Assembly: GCF_028858725.1 (NCBI RefSeq)
Contig: NC_084773.1
Span: 18,546,850-18,610,849 of the forward strand
Direction: 5' to 3'
DNA from: Colius striatus
Taxonomy: Eukaryota; Chordata; Aves; Coliiformes; Coliidae
Length of the DNA stretch: 64,000 nt
In this document: one piece after another, positions 10,713-21,900 of the stretch
How the letters are laid out: every line of letters begins with the position of its first letter
Numbering within the stretch: position 1 is the stretch's first letter
Translations under genes and position numbers: made by a program
Notes under the pieces: model-generated
The model's input: the letters and a program-made list of their open reading frames with translations, nothing else
Database searches by the model: none
What the model was told of the DNA's origin: nothing

Positions 10713-13700
10713 AACTTGGATGTTACTTCTGTATCTTCCCTCAATGCTGCTAAGTATGAACTTAGGTCATATCAAACCAGTGCTTGATCTGAGCTGCTCA
10801 AGTGTAGGAGCAAGTAAGAAGGAGATCTGTTCTATGCATCGGTCAGAACTGGGGTCCTGTGCTAGGCAGGCCCTGCTCCTGCTCCCTTGGAAAACTCACA
10901 GAAAATATGTTTTGCAGAAGCTTAAAAGAAAGCTAAAATGTAAACATGAAGAAAACTTTGTGTAAGCTCAGTGCAAGAAGAGAAACAATATCTCAGTTGT
11001 AAAACAATTTCTCATCGTTCTTCAGTTGAATCTCACATCTCACAGTCACCACATCTCCTTTCCTAACAAGGGGATTTTTTTTTGTTCACCATTTATTCTC
11101 AGCAAATACTCTCCAAGCAGCATTGGGAGCTGGCATAAGATGAAGTCATACTCTCTGTGTTTGTCTGTATTACAAGGTGTGCCAAATGCCTTACAAGGAA
11201 GAGTAATTATCATTTCTGTTTGGTTAATGAAGAAACATAGGCATAATTGCCCAACTCATTTGGTTGAGATCACACAACAAATCAACAATGAAACTGCCTA
11301 GAAGCATTTTTTGTAGTCTAGGATTATATTTAAATGTTGCTCCTTTGAAAATGGAAAGAAAAGATGATTTCCTGTGAATTGAAATAAGCTCCAGTTAGTT
11401 GAGGTGATGGGGTTTCAGAATATCCAAACCTGCCCTTTGCTGAGCTTCATCCTAAAATGCATCTGAAAGAATCTTTGTTACCACACAAATACACAAGTCA
11501 TTCATGCTCTTCATTTGCTTTCTTTCCATAGAATTGACTGTGCTTGTTATTTTGCTCCTGCTCCAGAAGATATGGCTCTAGTTTCCTCAGAAAGAGGTAG
11601 ACGTTATTTGAATATCTTTAAACAGTTTTGTCCTACTTTTTGGGAAAACAAAGTAATTCAACTATAAAGTGTCTTTCCTGTGGAAATGCAAAAGCTTTTT
11701 CCAGTAAATTATTTGACAAACTGGTCTTTTTCCCTCTAAAAGTAGAGGAAGAAAGAGGGAAGGCTGAGAAATGGAAAGCATTTTCTCGTACCGCTCCTCC
11801 TGTGTTGGAGGGCAGGCTGAGCAATGACAGGGAACGTGGCTTTGTTATTTATTTTCTGTAAGTTGAGGAATGACATCTTTAAAAATTAAAGATTCCTGTC
11901 TCTGAAACACTTTTTCAATGCAAATGGGGAGTTGTTAGAGTTGGTCTGGTATACTACATGTACACATTCTTTAGCAGTAACCAGTATTGACAAGAGGACT
12001 TCAAGAAAGAGAGAGAAATGGGGCAATTTCTTGTGGGTGGGTGGGAGGGAAGGCAGGCAGGGCTGGGAAGGCAGACCAATCTCTAACACTGAAACATCCC
12101 CATTAATTAGGTTCTCCAGAACGTAAGTATTGCTTTCTGCAGTCCACTCTACCTTCAAAACATACAGTCATGTTGTTTTTTTAAATGACTCTGTGTTTTG
12201 GCATTTTAATTAAGACCTCTTTCAATGCAAAGGTGTTTGTAACCAGTGCCTAACATTTTGTCTCTCTTCCAAAGAAGAGACAAAGGGTGATGATCAGTTA
12301 AGCTTACTGAGCTGAGCAGCGGAAATAACACTGTGATGCAGTTCCTTATGCACCACTCATATATTTGTATAAACTATCAACTGCTGGCATTTTTTTACAT
12401 TCAGAAGAGATTTGCCATCCAATCTGACCAAAAGGAAAGAATTAGAAAAGCTGCTCAACAATGAAAAGTCAATAAATAGTTGGTTCACTCCCTGTGGATT
12501 CTCCCACAACATGAAACAAAGGTGTTCCCTGAGCGTCACCCCCCAGGTCCTGATGTGAGTATTTATTTCATGTACTACAGATACGTGATAAATGCTACAC
12601 TTCAGGAAAGCAGAGTTTTCCAAGTAAGAAATAAAAGTACTGAAACAAAACCAGAGGCATTTATCAGGTAAACCCTGCAGAAAAACCCTGTAGCTTGCAT
12701 CTCACTTTTGGAGACAAGCCCTGCAAGTGGTGGCCTCAGGTCACACAGCAACACAGTCAAACCTCACCTGGTCCTGTCTGAGTGCAAAGAAGTGGCTCTG
12801 AAGTACTTCATAAAACGATTTGGTTTGTTTTACTCTGTTACAAACTGATAAACTAGGTTTCATTTTCTGTACAGAAGGTAGGAGAATTTAGAAAAAGCGC
12901 TGTTTTTTTTTCTGTGACTTGCTTTTTTAGCTCAAATCTCTGTGGTTCCAGCTTCCAACAGGGATCGTGAGTGTCCTGGGAACAACTGGCTTGCTGGGTT
13001 TTTTTCGTGTTTTAAAAGAACAGGCTAGCAACACAACTTCTCATATTGACAATTAGGGGCTTATTTTGTTGTTTTTGTTGATACCTGTAAATGGAAAAAG
13101 ATGTTGTTTAGGATGATTGAATTTGCTCCCCCAGGGTCTTTTAAGTAAGCTGTGTAACTACTACACTTTACTGTGCACGTTTACGCCTCTGTAGGCTGCT
13201 GGTGGCTGCTGGGATTCTGTAAGAGGAATCACAATGGAAAATGTAGTTCCTCGGGAAGAACTGAAAATTGAGAGCATGTGACTAGCTGAGAATTATGACA
13301 GAGAGCAAGCTGTGCTGTGAGCTGATGGGAGACCTGGGGGGAAATGCAGCCAGCTGGGGTATGGGAGTTATTTAAGAGAAGCTCTCCTCTGGGAGAGGTT
13401 TGCTCTCTGCTCTTCTTTTTTGTTGAAGGTTACAAAGGTAAGATAGTATTTTTGGTTACTTTAATTGGAATTGGATACATATTTTAAAAGAAAAAAGTAG
13501 ATCTCAAGGAAAAGGGGATAGCCTGACTTCTAATCTGAACTGTATTGTCCTCTTCTGTTCTTGGTGCATCTGCCTAGGTGCTTCTGTTTCCAGTGTGGTA
13601 TTCACTGCTTGCTTTAAGACCTTCACATTGCTTCACCGTGGTTTTAATACCATCTCACGTGCAGGGGTTTGTTGGGTTTGATTTGTTGGTTTGAGGGGTA

Positions 13701-15013
13701 TTTTTCCCCCCTAGAGGTTTTGGCAACTTGTATCTTCTTTGTCTCCTTGCTCATTTCTTTGGTTAATAGAGTTAATGATGCTGACGGGCTGCAAGGGAAC
13801 ATGTAACACAAGAGACATGTGCAAGAAAGTAAAGGACTGCCAAGTCCTAAGTATTGTTGAGATTTCTCATGTAATTGGTGCCCAGTGGGGAATACCATTT
13901 TCTTTTTAAGAAGCTGAGCATCAATCTGCAGCACAAACCCCAGACAATTCCCTTGTAAAACACTTAGAAATAGTAGCACTTCAAAACTGCACTTAAGAAA
14001 GCTTCCAGCTATTCCTATTCAGTCAGTGAGAGTCCCCAAATACTAAATCTGAGCACCTGCTCTAAACTGGTTTTGAAGTTTGTAAGATGCTTTTCCTGAG
14101 CTCCTCGACTGCCATGGCACAGAAGTGCAGCAGCTCTGCTCTCCGCATGCTTGTAGCCACAAACACAGCACAGCTCTCTAACTCAGTCTGGAGAGGTGAC
14201 TCAGCTCCCTCCTCCCACTCTTGGGTTGCAGAATTCCTGTCATTAAAATCCATGTTTGGCCCTGTCAGGTGTCTTGAACGAGGCCTGTCCTGTCAGGTTG
14301 GTTTGTTAACCCATGCCTCTTTTCCCTTCTTTTGAAGAGGCAGAGGCTCACAGAGGTTCATTAGCTCCCCTCTGCCTGACCGCAGCCTTCAGCAAGAACC
14401 CAGAACTTTCTTTGTAAGGTCTGCTGGTTTTACAAAGGTTTTAACAAAGGTGTGAAACCAGGATTTTGTGCAGTGCATCTGTAAATATGAAACCTTAAAA
14501 TATTGCTATTAGGATCGTGTGATGCTGTAACAGTCAAAGACTTGAAACACTCTTGATTTTATAAGCCATACTTTAAAAAAAATAACAGCTGTGGTTTCTT
14601 TATGGGGCAGCCACCAGCAGAGACCATTACTTACACACCTTGTGGGTTATTTGCTGCATGATAAAATCAGCACAAGGGGTTGGAGAAAGCAGCTTGCAAT
14701 ATAGCAATGCTTCCTATGGGCATCAGGGTTCATCTCTTGGCCATTTGTGGTGGTCCACAACCTATGTCACTGTGCTGTGATATTAAACAGCATTTCTAAG
14801 AAGTGTGGCCATGCTGGGGACGTGCTCACAAGGGAGGAGGGACACCTCTGCCTGCAAGTTGCTGCATGTGCAGGTCTCTGGAGGAGCCTGGGACATGCTC
14901 TAGGTCCATATTGGGCTTTTACGTAAGTGTGGACCACAGATGTCCCAGCTCACATATGCCCACAATAACAGTTGACAATGATTCTTGACAACCTTATTTA
15001 CAACTTCATTCTC

Positions 15014-15026
15014 TGTGTGTGTGTGT
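15014..15026. repeat. (TG)n microsatellite, short
   Basis: This is a run of six TG units in otherwise unique sequence. Confidence 0.7.
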
Positions 15027-15794
15027 TAAATTAGCATTTCCCTTTCCAACCAGGAACAGCCACCGTGTGTTCCTCGGTCCCCCAGAAGCATCTGGGGTGG
15101 ATGAGCCTGCACAGGGCCAGCTGGCTGCTGGGCCAGAGTGCCCAGCCTCCACGTCAGCGTACTTGCTGTGCCAGGTTCCACTCCTGCCTCATCTGGAGAC
15201 TTCGTCCACAAAGGAGTGACGTGAACCTACCTGGATTTCACCTCCTCTTCCTCAGAGCTGTAGCGATGCCACAAGCTAAGAGAACGGGCCATCCCCAGGA
15301 ACTCCAGTGGTGTCTGGAGGGAGGAGAGCGGCTGCTGGGCTTCAAGGCGCAAAAAGAGCAGGTAGGTAGAATGAAGAGGAAAGATAGCTTCTTCTTGAGA
15401 ATAAATGGAATCAGGCCTACCTATGTACAGACACTGGATTTGAGGGTGAGGGAAGAGTAGTCGCCTTCAGCCTGGGCAGGTCAGAATGCTCACAGGGCGG
15501 GGGAGGCCGCGCCAGTTCCGCAGGAGCTCCGTGTTGTCTTCCCTGAGTCTCTACGCGGGTAGGAGGGCGTCAGCCGACAGCCCGAGGAGGAGGGCTGTGA
15601 GATCGGTCGGTCCGTCGGTCGGTCAGCCCCTCCCCCGGAGCCGCCGCCGCCTCCCTCTGAGGCCCGCCCCGCCGCGCCCCGCCCCGGCCCGGCCCGCGGC
15701 ACCGCCTCCCCGCGCGCCACCGCCCCCCGGCGGGAGGGAGGGACGGAGGGAGGGGGAGGGCGGGCTGTCGGGGCCGCGCACGGGGACGGCCCGG

Positions 15795-15806
15795 GCGCCA
15801 TGTTGG
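15795..15806 (+). promoter_or_regulatory. PPP4R2: YY1-type motif in PPP4R2 promoter
   Basis: GCGCCATGTTGG matches the CGCCATnTTG core of YY1 sites. It is about 125 bp upstream of the PPP4R2 ATG, which fits a position in or near the 5' UTR. Confidence 0.5.
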
Positions 15807-15928
15807 AGGGTTGCTGAGCCCGGGGTCTCTGTGTGTGCGCGGCGGCTGGAGCCCGTTTCCTGTGTGGGGTGGGGGGGGGGCTGGAGGAGGGGAGCAGCGC
15901 GGAGCGGGGAGAGGCGCCCAGGCGGATC

Positions 15929-15962
15929 ATGGACGTCGAGAGGCTGCAGGAGGCTCTGAAAG
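15929..15962 (+). CDS. PPP4R2: PPP4R2 coding exon 1
   Basis: The exon runs from the ATG to residue 11 ([11 protein letters not shown]) plus the first base of Asp12. The ATG context is GATCATGG, with G at +4. The donor GTGGTG at 15963 is a poor match to GTRAGT, yet it is the only position that keeps the frame and restores the conserved [10 protein letters not shown] junction. Confidence 0.92.
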
Positions 15963-18900
15963 GTGGTGCCGGGGCTCGACGCGGAGAGGGGGGGGGGTGG
16001 GGGGAGCGGTGTCCCCAGGCTGAGAGGGAGACGGGGGTCTCCCTAGCAGCTGAGACCCTCTTGGGGGAAGGGAGCGCCCTTCGCCGAGGGCGGCAGGTCC
16101 CCTCCGCCAGGGACGAGGGTCGGGGTCCCCGCGCTGTGGGGAAGGGGCCGCTCGCGTGGGAGGAAAGGGGGTCCCATAGAGTGGGGAGAGGCCCGGGGGC
16201 TCCCGCTGGGGAAGGAGAGGGGTGAGCCCCTCGTCCTCGCTGCCCTACGATTCCCCCGGGCTTGCTCTGTGCTGCGTGAGGGGGAGCGGCAGAGGGAGGT
16301 TAGTGACCCCGCCGGCTCCCCCTCCGCCAGGCCCGGGGCTCCCCGCGGCTGAGTGCCCTCTGCTCCGCCGCGCGCCTGCCTGCCTGCCCTTCCTCGGCCC
16401 TCGCCCTTACCCTCTCTTTTCCTCTCTTCCCCAGTCCCCTTCTGTGCTAGCTTGCCTCGCTGGGTGCAGCCTGGGGAAATCAGCCTCTGTCTCTGTTGTA
16501 GCTGCTCAAAAGAAGTTGCAAATCAACTTTTGCTACTCAGATGCATGTAGTTTCTCCACATGAAAATATCAAGAGTTGCACAGGGCTGGGCAGCTGGTGG
16601 AACTCTGAGGAACAACTTCAGCATTGTGGAAGCATGAAAATATTTTTGTGGGGGCTGTACTGATCGTTAAAGCAAATTAACTGCTAATTATTATGAATTT
16701 TTGTTCTGTTTTCTTTTACCATTCCTTTTGTATCATTCTCATACCAACAGATTTTGAGAAGAGAGGAAAGAAAGAAGTGTGTCCAATACTGGATCAGTTT
16801 CTTTGTCATATCGCTAAGACTGGAGAGACAATGTAAGTGTGACTCTTTTGGTGATCTTAAGTTGTAGCTTCTGACATTTATGCTGTTAAAGTCAATGAGA
16901 TGCTACCTGGACTCTCTTTTTGCCTGTAGATACCTTCTGTGAGCTAAATAAGCTTGCCTTAGTTCCCATTTAATTTTGTATGTATTAGTTCTGTTTGCTG
17001 GTAGTTTTGTCTAACAGGGAGACTTCATACAGGCTTTGCTCAGGAGTATCTGTCACATCTTATTGATTGTGATTGATACAATAAACCTGTTGCTCCTTCA
17101 CATTTTTTTGCGTGACATTCAGGTTTTGGAATCCAAAAGTTTGCCTGATTTGTGATGTCTGCAGTTCACTGTTGTAATATCTGTTGTATCCAGTATCTGG
17201 TAGTAGTATTTACATAAAAATGTGAATGGCTTAGGTTGATTCTTTCTAGGCTTTATATACCGAGCTGTGTGATGATTGTGCTTTTGATGGGGAGGGGAGG
17301 ACCACATCGGTGCTTTCTGCGGAGGAGCTGTATGGGAACTACTCCGAATTTTCCACAGCCTCTCCTTCTTCAGCTCACACAAGAGCTGCACTTTTCCTGG
17401 ACTTTCAGAGCTCACCGTGCCTGGTTTCTGCCCGCAGCGTGATGTAGCTGGAGCAGCCGTGGCACACGCTCCCGCTTGACCGCGGGTGCTGCGCTCGGTG
17501 ACTTCCTTTTAGCTCACTATTTGGCAGGAAGGGGAAAGGCTTCCCTGGGTGCGTTGCTATAGAGTTGCTCACTTTCTGGCTCCCAGGCTGTCTCCTTGTT
17601 TTTGAGGCCTAGTGCCAGACTACAGGCTTCAGCAGGAGCTCTGTGCTTTAACCAGTGTTTTGTTAGCAACCAGTGATTGCAGGGGCTTTGTTTGGGTTCC
17701 TAGAATCCCTCTAACTCGTCAGAGGTTTGTAGGGTTTGTGTTTTTTTTAGGGGAGTGGGATTTTTGCTTTGGTAGTTTAGTAGTGCTGCTTGAATTGGTG
17801 GTCTTCAAAGAAAACAAGTTCTGAAATGTACTTTGCTCTTTGAATAGAAGGCTTTGGCTCAGCAGAAATATGCAGCTGAAATGCTTAATATTTTGGTGTG
17901 ATATTTATTTTAGTATGTCCTTACTCAGGTGCCTTTTGTCTGTATGAAATGTTTAAAATATTTTTTTTCCTGTTCTGAAATATTTATTCAGGCTGTTGTT
18001 TTGGTTTGGTTATTTTTGGTTTTGTTTCCACATATATATTCCAAAATATTTTTTTTTAATTGATTGCTTAGAGAGAAGTTATTGGGAAAATCCTTGGCTG
18101 TGTGAAACTTGAGAAATGAATAAACTCCTGGCTTCATTTCCAGGTGGAAACTCTAGTTTTTTTAAAGAATTATTGCAAACTATTAAACCTGAACTGGAAT
18201 TTTTCACCTGGAAATTTGTGCAGCCTTGATTTTCTGTGTTTATAGGGTTTTATTTGGCCTTTTTTCATGTCCCTAGGTCTTTTCAGCATCCTTGAACCTT
18301 TCTGGTTACTTTTTGAAGAGAACATTTTTTGCATTGGATGTGAACATCAGACGTATCTAATATAATCTGGAGGCAGACACGGAAATATTGTTCCATAATG
18401 TTTAATTTTTTCCCCATTATCTACCCAATTCTGTATTTAGATAGAAATTTCTCCACACTTAATCAAATACATTTGTGTTTTCACTGATGTGTGATGTGTA
18501 ATGTGTGAAAGTATCAGGAAGACATGAATGAAAATTCAGATCTTACGGTAACTATTCATGTAAAGGTTGGTAGTAGGCATTATAAGGTCTTAAAGTATTT
18601 TTAAGCTAGTACAGCTTGACCACTGTAAAAGCGTTCCTGAATACACAAATTTACCAAATACGGGATGATGCAAAATGAACTGAGTGTTCCTCATGTTCAG
18701 TTATGCAAAAGGAACTTTATTTTGAAGTCAGTGATAAATAAGTTGCTTTGGAATGGTAAGACGAAATCTGAAATAATAGTTTGTAGTGACATTTACTAGG
18801 ATTTTTTATGAGGTTCAGAGCTCATGTTAAAGAAAAAGTGATGGTTAAGTCAGGGTTAATTATACAAAGGGTTTGCATGCTTGTTTATTGAAAAAAACAA

Positions 18901-21900
18901 TGGATCTTACTCAGTCACAACCTGTTCTTCAAGTAACATGCAAAAAGCACCCATGTGAGGACTGAGGCAAATAAGGACAAGTAAAATGGGAAATACTTTT
19001 AATTAGAGTAATCGTTGTCTCTAGGAGTTATATAATATTCGTGGGGATTCTCTCGGCTTTATAACTTGCTCTGTGATGAATACTGATTTTTAGGTGATAC
19101 ACTGCAGTCCACATCCTGGGTTAAATGTAGAGCATTCTCACCTCTCACCCCCTGCCTCATCGGGGCAGCAGATCTTTTGTTTCAAACTTCGCTTCAAAGG
19201 GTGCAAAGTGAAGTAAGAATGACTCTCAAGGTTCTCATCAGAGCATGGTGGTGGCATACAAAGCTTACTCAATGGCTCATGTAAGGCCATTGAGTGCCTT
19301 CCTGCCCTCGATTGTTTCAATGTGCTTATTCATCTGAGCAAGTTGCAAACAGGTAGATGCAGGTTTAGGTTAGGCTCTAATTTTACTAGGATTTCTCCTG
19401 TCAAGTGCAGCCCTTGTGTCACTTTCATTTGGGCTTATTCAGTTGTGTGTGTAGCTACATGGTAACCTGGAGCAGGAAACTGCTCACAGTTGTAACTTCT
19501 GTTTTTAACAAGGTTCTGTTTGTTGATCCACTTTGTTTTTTCCCTGTGAGCTGGGACAGCTCGGCTCAGCACTGAACAGGTGATGTAGGGGAGGAATAAA
19601 GGGTGAGAGTTCTATAAGCCAGCACTGCACCCATGATAAGGCTCTTCGCAGTGTGTCTTTATTGTAATTAAAAGTTTTTCAGTTACAAGGAAAGTCTGGA
19701 GTAAAAATGTTGCTAAATTTGGCTATGCTATCAGTGTAAGCTTAGTTGCTTTATCGTTACCTTGCACTAAAAGCTTGGTCATGTAATCACGTGTGTTAAC
19801 CTGATCTATTTGGAGTTTAGGATATCTTCCTGTGCAAAGTTAACCATTCATTTAATATGTTTGCCTGCCTTTACAAGTGCTAGTTTAAACTTCCGTGATT
19901 ATAGGTGAACAGAAGCAAAAGTTTGATTGCTTTGCTACTTGGGTATATATTTGTTACTTACTGGTTGCTATGGTAAGACTTGGCCTTAGGTGAAATATGA
20001 AGTTTATAGTTCAACCTTTTTCAATCTCTTTTTGAGTCTTCTTGAGACTTGTTTCTTTTCAGAAGAGTGACCTATTCCCTGATCAACTTTGTTTTTTACC
20101 AAGATACTAACATGGAATTTCCTTAGTGAGAATACTGAGGGAAGATCATAGAATCACAGAGTGGTGGGAATTGGGAGGGACCTATGGAGATCATCTAGTC
20201 CAGCCCCCTGCAGAAGCAGGTTCACCCAGATCAGGGGGCACAGGAACATGTCCAGGCAAGTTTGGAAACCTCCTGAGAAGTAGCCTCCACGCCTCCCTGG
20301 GCGGCCTGGGCCAGGGCTCCCTCACCGGAAATAAATGTTATCTCCTGTTGAAGAGGAACTTCCTGTGTTCCAGCTCACGCCTGTTACCCCTTGTCCTGGC
20401 CACTACAGAGAAGAGACTGGCTCCATCCTCTCCACACCCACCCTTTTGGTATTTGTCAGCATTGATAAGTTCCCCTCTCAGCCTTCTCTTCTCCAGACTG
20501 AGCAGGGACTGCAGCCTTTCCTCCTCACAGAGATGTTCCAGTCCCCTGATCATTTTGGTAGCCCTGTGCTGGCCTCTCCAGCAGTCCTTTATCTCTCTTG
20601 AAGAGCCCAGAACTGGCCACAGGAGCCCAGATGTGGCCTTACCCAGGATCATTCTAGCCTCCTTTTCTCTGGCTTGTAACAGACCAGCATGATGTGGAAA
20701 ACAGAGTAAAGTGAAGAGATACAGTAAAATGTTAAGACTTAACAAATTTTGTATCTGAAAGACCTTTAAAAACAGGATACATTTATGTGCTTTTTTTTTT
20801 TTTTTGCATAAGAAATCTGCTGCTTTTCCCTGAAGCAGGAGTGGCTTCAAGAGGGTACAAGTCACAGCACTGCAGTGATAGACATGAAATGCAGAAGTGA
20901 AATACCTCTTTGTTCTTATGAAGAATTCTTAAAAGAGCAGATGTGAAGATCCCTTACCAATTGTGATCTTGTCTTGTATTTAGAATGTGTTTTCTCTTAG
21001 AAAATTCTGTGGGATTTAAATCACTCTGCCTCCTCAATAGAAAATAAGTTTTTAAACCATTTATTTTGGTGCTTCAGCAAGTGTCGTGGTTTTGCCCAGC
21101 CAGCGGCAAAGCACCATGAGAATCTCTTGCTCACTGCCCCCCATTCACCCCCACCCTCGTTAGGATGGCAGAGGCCCCAGCGAAATGGGAGGGAAAAAAG
21201 ATAACCAAGGATGTTGTGGATTGAGACAAGGGCAGGGAGGGCTCGCTGCCAATTTCAGTTCCGAGCAAAACAGACTCCACTATTCCACTTAAAAAGGAAA
21301 GTAAGGAAAGTTTATTCTACTACCTACAAGAAACAGAACAGAACAAAAAGCAAACACAGGGCGGGATGATGAGAAAAATACAACCAGCACTTTAAGATCT
21401 CCCTTCCCCATCCCTCCTTTCTTCCTGGGCCCAGTTCACTGTTCCCCATATCTCTACCTCCTCCCCCCTCAATGGCACCGAGGGGCAGGGGATGGGGTAT
21501 GTGGTCAGTCTCTCACAGGTGGGCTCTGCCACTTCTCTCTCGCATTCTTCCCCTGCTCCGATACAGGGTCCCTCGCACGGATCCCAGTCCTTAATGAACT
21601 TCTCTGGTGTGGGTTCCTCCCAACAGCTACAACTTATGTGAATACAGAATCCCTCACATGGGACACAGCCTCCTCTGGGCATAGTCACTGCCTCTGGCAC
21701 AGCGTCTTTTAAGTACTGCAAACAATTCTTTGCTTCCCTACTCCTCTCCTCAGGATGCAGAGGGGTCTCTGCTCCAGCACACCTCCTCCTCTCCTCCCTC
21801 ACTGACATTGGAGTCCGCATGGTTGCTTCTCTCTCTCTTCCAACTCCTTGCACCACCACCAGCCAGAAAAGAAGGAAAAAGGAACAGGAAGAACCTTCTT

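Larger units (their letters stand above)
7461..15489. other. GXYLT2-PPP4R2 intergenic spacer
   Basis: No exon of a known protein is recognisable. The spacer contains a short (TG)n run at 7491-7506, a CR1 3' end at about 10.65 kb and a (TG)n run at 15014-15026. A TATA-like motif followed by a splice-donor consensus lies at 13.37-13.44 kb. Base composition is ordinary until the sharp rise in GC at about 15.48 kb. Confidence 0.75.
15490..16400 (+). promoter_or_regulatory. PPP4R2: CpG-island promoter of PPP4R2
   Basis: This stretch of about 900 bp is very GC-rich and full of CG dinucleotides, with several GGCGGG/CCGCCC-type boxes, and it surrounds the PPP4R2 start codon at 15929. A YY1-type GCGCCATGTTGG lies at 15795-15806. 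Such sites often sit just downstream of transcription starts in housekeeping promoters, so transcription probably begins near 15.75-15.80 kb. There is no clear TATA box. Open frames of 110-157 codons on both strands here follow from the low stop-codon density of GC-rich DNA. They are not proposed as genes. Confidence 0.85.

Noticed and set aside
15486-16225. Overlapping open frames of 110-157 codons on both strands in the first CpG island
   Set aside because: They are Pro/Arg/Gly-rich in all frames, as expected of GC-rich DNA with few stop codons. None matches a known family, and the true PPP4R2 start lies among them.
20126-20865. Open frames of 188 (+) and 175 (-) codons
   Set aside because: They lie across an antisense CR1 3' segment. 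The translations reflect repeat DNA and contain no intact reverse transcriptase motif.
21392-21859. 155-codon minus-strand frame
   Set aside because: It lies inside the 973-bp solo LTR and shows no gag, pol or env motif, so it is non-coding LTR sequence.
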